DNA from: Humitalea sp050632385
Lineage (GTDB): Bacteria; Pseudomonadota; Alphaproteobacteria; Acetobacterales; Acetobacteraceae
DNA length: 64,000 nt
NCBI RefSeq assembly: GCF_050632385.1
Contig: NZ_CP192599.1
Span: forward strand, 3,720,001-3,784,000
Direction: 5' to 3'
This document shows positions 61,188 to 64,000 of this stretch, one piece after another. The notes under the pieces are model-generated. The model worked only from the letters and a program-made list of their open reading frames with translations, had not been told where the DNA came from and did no database searches. Each line of letters starts with the position of its first letter. Position 1 is the first letter of the stretch. The position numbers and the translations under genes are program-made.

Positions 61188-62843
61188 TCAGCCCCCCACG
61201 CCGGCGGCGGCGCGCACCGGTTCGGGCGTGACGGTGCCGGCCTCGATCCACTCCGCGACGGCGCGTTTCAGGATCTTTCCGCTCGCGGTCAGCGGAATCT
61301 CGGGCAGTGCCAGGAAATACTCCGGCATGTCGTAGCGCGACAGCCCGGCGTCATCGAGATGCTTCAGGATCTCGGCAACGGTCGGGACGGCTCCCGGCCG
61401 GAACATCACCGCCAGGCAGACTTTTTCGCCCAGGCGCGGATCGGGCACCGGCAGCGCCGCCGCGCGCGCGATGGCCGGGTGCTGCATTGCCAGCGTCTCG
61501 ATCTTGGCCGGGAAGATATTGTGGCCGCCGCGGATGATGACGTCCTTCTTGCGGCCGGTGATGCGGATGTAGCCCTGCGCATCGACCCAGCCCAGGTCGC
61601 CGGTCATGAACCAGCCCTGGCTGTTGAAACTCTCCTCGGTCGCGGCCTGGTCGTCGAAGTAGCCGAGCATCAGGCTCGACCCGCGTCCGCCGATCTGGCC
61701 GATCTCACCCGCCGGCAGGGCCTGCTCCGGATTGTCGCGCGCAAAGACCTGCACCTCGTAGCCGGGGCAGATGCGGCCCGATGTCTCGATGATGCGTTCG
61801 GCGGGGTCGTCGGGCAGGGTGTAGTGGTGGGAACAGGCCTCGGTCATGCCATAGCCGCTTTGCGGGGTGACGCCATGCGCCAGCAGCCCGGCCACGACCT
61901 CCTTCGGCACCGCCGCGCCCGAGACGCGAAACCCGCGCACACGGCCAAGCGTGGTCATGCCGCGCGACCGCATTTCCCGCAGCAGGTCGATCGCATGGGT
62001 CGGCACGCCCACCAGATAGGAGGCGCCCGTCGCGACCAGCCGATCGAGCAACGAGGCACCACGCGCCAAATCATGCACCACAAGCGGCGCCCCGGTCAGC
62101 AAACTCAGCACCAGCGAACCGAAGCCGAGGTTATGGCTGAGCGGGCTGAGCGTATAAATCACATCCGTCGCATCCATGCGCCAGTCGGCGACGATCGCGC
62201 GGGCATTGCCCAACAGCGTGTTGTCGCTGTGCATCACGCCCTTCGGCGCGCCGGTCGTGCCGGATGTGAAGGCCAGGTAGACGACGGTGTCGGGCGACGC
62301 GACCGGATCGGCCGGCGGGGCATCGACCGCCGGCGGCCAAGACATCGGCACAGCATCCGCCGCGTCCAGCCGGATGATCCGGCGCAGGCTTGGGATATCC
62401 TCAGCCTGTCGAAATATATCGTGACGCTCGGCATCGGCGCCGTAGCCTGGTTGCGCGATCAAGGCCGCCGCGCGCATCCGCCGCAGCAGCGCCGCGACGT
62501 CGCCCACGGTATGGTCCCGGTGCAACGATGGGCAGCAAACCAACCCGTCGCGGGAACAGGCCAGGATGGCGACGGCCGCTTCGATTCGGCTGGGCAACCA
62601 GACGGCGACACGCTGGCCCTGGCGCAGCCCGGCGGCGCGGAAATCAGCCGCCAGCCGGTCGGCCGCCGCGACCAGGTCTCCCCAAGCGACGCTTCTATGC
62701 CGGTCGCTCATCGCAAGCGCCTCGGGCATGCGCTTCGCATGTCCCGCGGCCAGCATGTAGAGCGTGTCAGCGCCCCAAAAACCCTGGTCGTAGGTCCGGC
62801 GCAAGCGGTCCAGGTCCAGGGTGGTAAGGATCGTATTGCCCAT
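61188..62843 (-). CDS. AMP-forming acyl-CoA synthetase/ligase
   Basis: This 551-residue enzyme has the adenylate-forming motifs: the P-loop AFTSGTTGAPKGVMH, SGYGMTEACSHH, the hinge GWFMTGDLGWVDAQGYIRITGRKKDVII and a C-terminal Lys in PLTASGKILKRAV. It activates a carboxylic acid with ATP to the CoA thioester. Its substrate is unknown, but neighbours (a Bug receptor, a reductase and, beyond the regulator, a molybdenum hydroxylase subunit) suggest an aromatic or alicyclic acid. It is divergent from the GntR regulator gene. Confidence 0.93.
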   Translation of the reverse strand: MGNTILTTLDLDRLRRTYDQGFWGADTLYMLAAGHAKRMPEALAMSDRHRSVAWGDLVAAADRLAADFRAAGLRQGQRVAVWLPSRIEAAVAILACSRDGLVCCPSLHRDHTVGDVAALLRRMRAAALIAQPGYGADAERHDIFRQAEDIPSLRRIIRLDAADAVPMSWPPAVDAPPADPVASPDTVVYLAFTSGTTGAPKGVMHSDNTLLGNARAIVADWRMDATDVIYTLSPLSHNLGFGSLVLSLLTGAPLVVHDLARGASLLDRLVATGASYLVGVPTHAIDLLREMRSRGMTTLGRVRGFRVSGAAVPKEVVAGLLAHGVTPQSGYGMTEACSHHYTLPDDPAERIIETSGRICPGYEVQVFARDNPEQALPAGEIGQIGGRGSSLMLGYFDDQAATEESFNSQGWFMTGDLGWVDAQGYIRITGRKKDVIIRGGHNIFPAKIETLAMQHPAIARAAALPVPDPRLGEKVCLAVMFRPGAVPTVAEILKHLDDAGLSRYDMPEYFLALPEIPLTASGKILKRAVAEWIEAGTVTPEPVRAAAGVGG

Positions 62844-62896
62844 GACATCGCCCCGGCCAGCGCGGGCGGGGTCCGCCAACCCGGCCCCCCGATCCC

Positions 62897-62917
62897 ACAA
62901 TGTCAGGACAATGTCAG
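62897..62917. promoter_or_regulatory. Candidate GntR operator: tandem ACAATGTCAG with TGTCAGGACA palindrome
   Basis: ACAATGTCAG is repeated exactly at 62897-62906 and 62908-62917. The two together hold the near-palindrome TGTCAGGACA (62901-62910, arms TGTC/GACA). The block lies between the divergent acyl-CoA synthetase and GntR genes. The same element in reverse is found at 63864-63873, before the next gene. Confidence 0.6.
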
Positions 62918-62993
62918 TTTGTGCGCCCCGCCTGTCAACTGGCGCGAAGGCGCTCTAGGCTGCATCGCAACATTCCTGGGAAGCGTGCATTCG

Positions 62994-63830
62994 GTGGTTT
63001 TCATCTCTCGACCCGATCAAGCGAAAGCCCTGGCTGAGCTCAGCCGCAGCAGCCCCGCGGCCTATGATCTGACCTCCCTGCCGCCGCTGGCACCCAGCAG
63101 CAGCATGCCGCTGTACATGCAATTGGCCGAACGCCTGGCGGCGCCCATCCGCGCCGGCCGCGCCGCGATGGTCGGCCACGCACTGCCGACCGAAACCCAG
63201 TGCATGGCGCATTTCGGTGTCAGCCGGCCGACGGTCCGCCAGGCGATGGCGCATCTCGTGTCGGCCGGCATGGTCACCCGGGGCCGGGGGCGCGGCACCT
63301 TCGTCGCCCTCGAGCGAATGAGCCACGACGTCAGCCTGGCTTTCGAAGACGAAATGCGTGTCGCGCGTAAAGCGGTGCGTTTTCAGGTGCTTGGCCGCGC
63401 GATCCATGCGCCGCCGGCAGCGGTCGCCGATATCCTGGGCCTGCCGCAGGGTGAGGACGTCGTCTGCCTGGAACGCCTGCGCCTGCTGGACGACCAGGCC
63501 TTCGCGCATGAGGTCCGGTTCCTGCCCCTGGCCATCGGCCGGCAGGTCACCGACCGGATGGCGGGGGAGATGGCGATCATCTCCCTCCTGGCGGCGGCGA
63601 TGGGCCAGCCACCGGCCCGGATCACCAATATCGTCAGTTGCGTCGCCGCCGAGGCGCGGATCGCCAAGCTGCTCGGCGTTCGCGCCAACACGCCCCTGCT
63701 GCAGACCGCGCATACCTATTTCGACGCTGACGGCGCGCCCCTGCTGCACGGGGTGGTGTGCTTTCACGGCGAACGCTTCCAATACACTCTCGATTCGCCA
63801 ATCGAGTTCCGCAACGACACCGGCGCATGA
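62994..63830 (+). CDS. GntR-family transcriptional regulator (HutC type)
   Basis: The product of about 278 residues has a GntR winged helix (residues about 38-105: PLYMQLAERLAAPIRAG, LPTETQCMAHFGVSRPTVRQAMAHLVSAGMVTRGRGRGTFV) and a UTRA ligand-binding domain (about 120-270). The GTG at 62994 was chosen because GGGAAG lies 10 bases upstream; a GTG at 62985 is possible. It lies between two operons and identical-type palindromes stand on both sides, so it probably controls both neighbours and itself. Confidence 0.85.
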   Translation: MVFISRPDQAKALAELSRSSPAAYDLTSLPPLAPSSSMPLYMQLAERLAAPIRAGRAAMVGHALPTETQCMAHFGVSRPTVRQAMAHLVSAGMVTRGRGRGTFVALERMSHDVSLAFEDEMRVARKAVRFQVLGRAIHAPPAAVADILGLPQGEDVVCLERLRLLDDQAFAHEVRFLPLAIGRQVTDRMAGEMAIISLLAAAMGQPPARITNIVSCVAAEARIAKLLGVRANTPLLQTAHTYFDADGAPLLHGVVCFHGERFQYTLDSPIEFRNDTGA

Positions 63831-63863
63831 CGTCCTTGACGCCGTTCAACACCGGGCCATAAA

Positions 63864-63879
63864 TGTCCTGACAATTGTC
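63864..63879. promoter_or_regulatory. Candidate GntR operator before the molybdenum hydroxylase gene
   Basis: TGTCCTGACA (63864-63873) is the exact reverse complement of TGTCAGGACA upstream of the regulator, and overlaps the perfect 10-bp palindrome GACAATTGTC (63870-63879). It sits about 45 bases before the presumed GTG start at 63922. Confidence 0.6.
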
Positions 63880-63921
63880 GGGCACCGCGCGGGTGGCGAC
63901 GAACAGGAGCGGTAGCCACAG

Positions 63922-64000
63922 GTGAAGCCCGGACTGTTCCACTACCACGCGCCCCGCACGGTGGAGGACGCGCTAGCCGCCCTCGCCGCCCATGCGCCCG
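63922..64000 (+). CDS. FAD-binding (CoxM-like) subunit of a molybdenum hydroxylase (3' part missing)
   Basis: From a GTG at 63922 the first 26 residues read MKPGLFHYHAPRTVEDALAALAAH, the standard N-terminus of the medium (FAD) subunit of xanthine oxidase/CO dehydrogenase/4-hydroxybenzoyl-CoA reductase-type enzymes (F-x-Y-x-x-P-x-T-x-x-E-A-L). An AGGAG lies 12 bases upstream, rather far. The gene runs out of the window. Fe-S and molybdenum subunits should follow downstream if the prediction holds. Confidence 0.75.
   Translation, partial: MKPGLFHYHAPRTVEDALAALAAHAP

Noticed and set aside
61359..62990. A plus-strand open frame running through the acyl-CoA synthetase into the GntR gene, suggesting a giant fused regulator
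   Set aside because: Only the part after about 62985 shows a known fold. The rest is the opposite strand of a complete acyl-CoA synthetase, and a divergent promoter with operator repeats lies between.
1..64000. tRNA, rRNA, CRISPR arrays, insertion sequences, phage genes or attachment sites
   Set aside because: No cloverleaf-like sequence, regular repeat-spacer pattern, transposase/integrase motif or flanking terminal repeats were noticed. A tRNAscan, CRISPR finder and ISfinder search would be needed to exclude them fully.

Overview
The window is GC-rich DNA from what looks like an environmental alphaproteobacterium, most likely of the Acetobacteraceae/Roseomonas type. This is inferred from codon use, the many Bug/TctC periplasmic receptors, a single bifunctional Rsh next to rpoZ, and a PEP-CTERM protein. 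It is a chromosome-like region, densely packed with about 60 genes on both strands. No rRNA, tRNA, CRISPR array, transposase or phage gene was seen, and no gap without a gene exceeds about 230 bases.

Layout. 1-5.4 kb: end of an RraA-like gene, a VOC protein, an orphan Bug receptor, a GST, a frameshifted Bug relic (2630-2807), YraN, gamma-glutamyltransferase and CreA. 5.4-10.8 kb: a complete Dpp/Opp-type peptide ABC operon on the minus strand. 10.9-14.9 kb: an AI-2E-family permease, a hyi-glxR pair (glyoxylate/tartronate semialdehyde) and an XRE regulator preceded by a 16-bp palindrome. 14.9-17.8 kb: a TRAP operon dctP-dctQ-dctM with an 18-bp operator-like palindrome upstream and a terminator-like hairpin inside. 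17.9-26.2 kb: a Pat-type protein acetyltransferase with a degenerate CoA-ligase part, an HSL-type esterase, a PEP-CTERM protein, an M20 amidohydrolase, Rsh and the RNA polymerase omega subunit. 26.4-29.7 kb: a small glycan pocket (nucleotide-sugar epimerase, GT4 glycosyltransferase with a coiled-coil tail, PIG-L-like protein).

29.7-38.9 kb: catabolic genes. These are an N-methylproline-demethylase-like flavoenzyme with a carboxymuconolactone decarboxylase-like protein, a flavoprotein/degenerate hydrolase/Bug operon, and a two-subunit IorAB-type molybdenum hydroxylase. 39.1-46.4 kb: a DUF6311-like membrane protein, a tandem pair of NMT1/SsuA-like proteins without signal peptides, a Bug receptor, fumarase C and an isocitrate/isopropylmalate-family dehydrogenase. 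46.4-51.2 kb: an operon fabI - CoA transferase A/B - MaoC/phosphotransacetylase fusion - ackA, suited to making ATP from acyl-CoA/acyl-phosphate. 51.3-59.2 kb: a LysR regulator divergent from two enolase-superfamily enzymes and a Liv-type ABC importer whose permease M and ATPase G are fused. 59.2-64 kb: a Bug receptor, a quinone oxidoreductase, an acyl-CoA synthetase and a divergent GntR regulator flanked on both sides by related TGTC/GACA palindromes, then the start of a CoxM-like molybdenum hydroxylase subunit.

The overall theme is uptake and breakdown of organic acids, peptides and aromatic or N-heterocyclic compounds, with many small modules that each pair a periplasmic receptor with enzymes. 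The most unusual points are several enzymes that keep their fold but have lost catalytic residues (hydrolase, MaoC domain, ABC signature, Pat), the signal-less NMT1-like pair, and several well-defined palindromic candidate operators.
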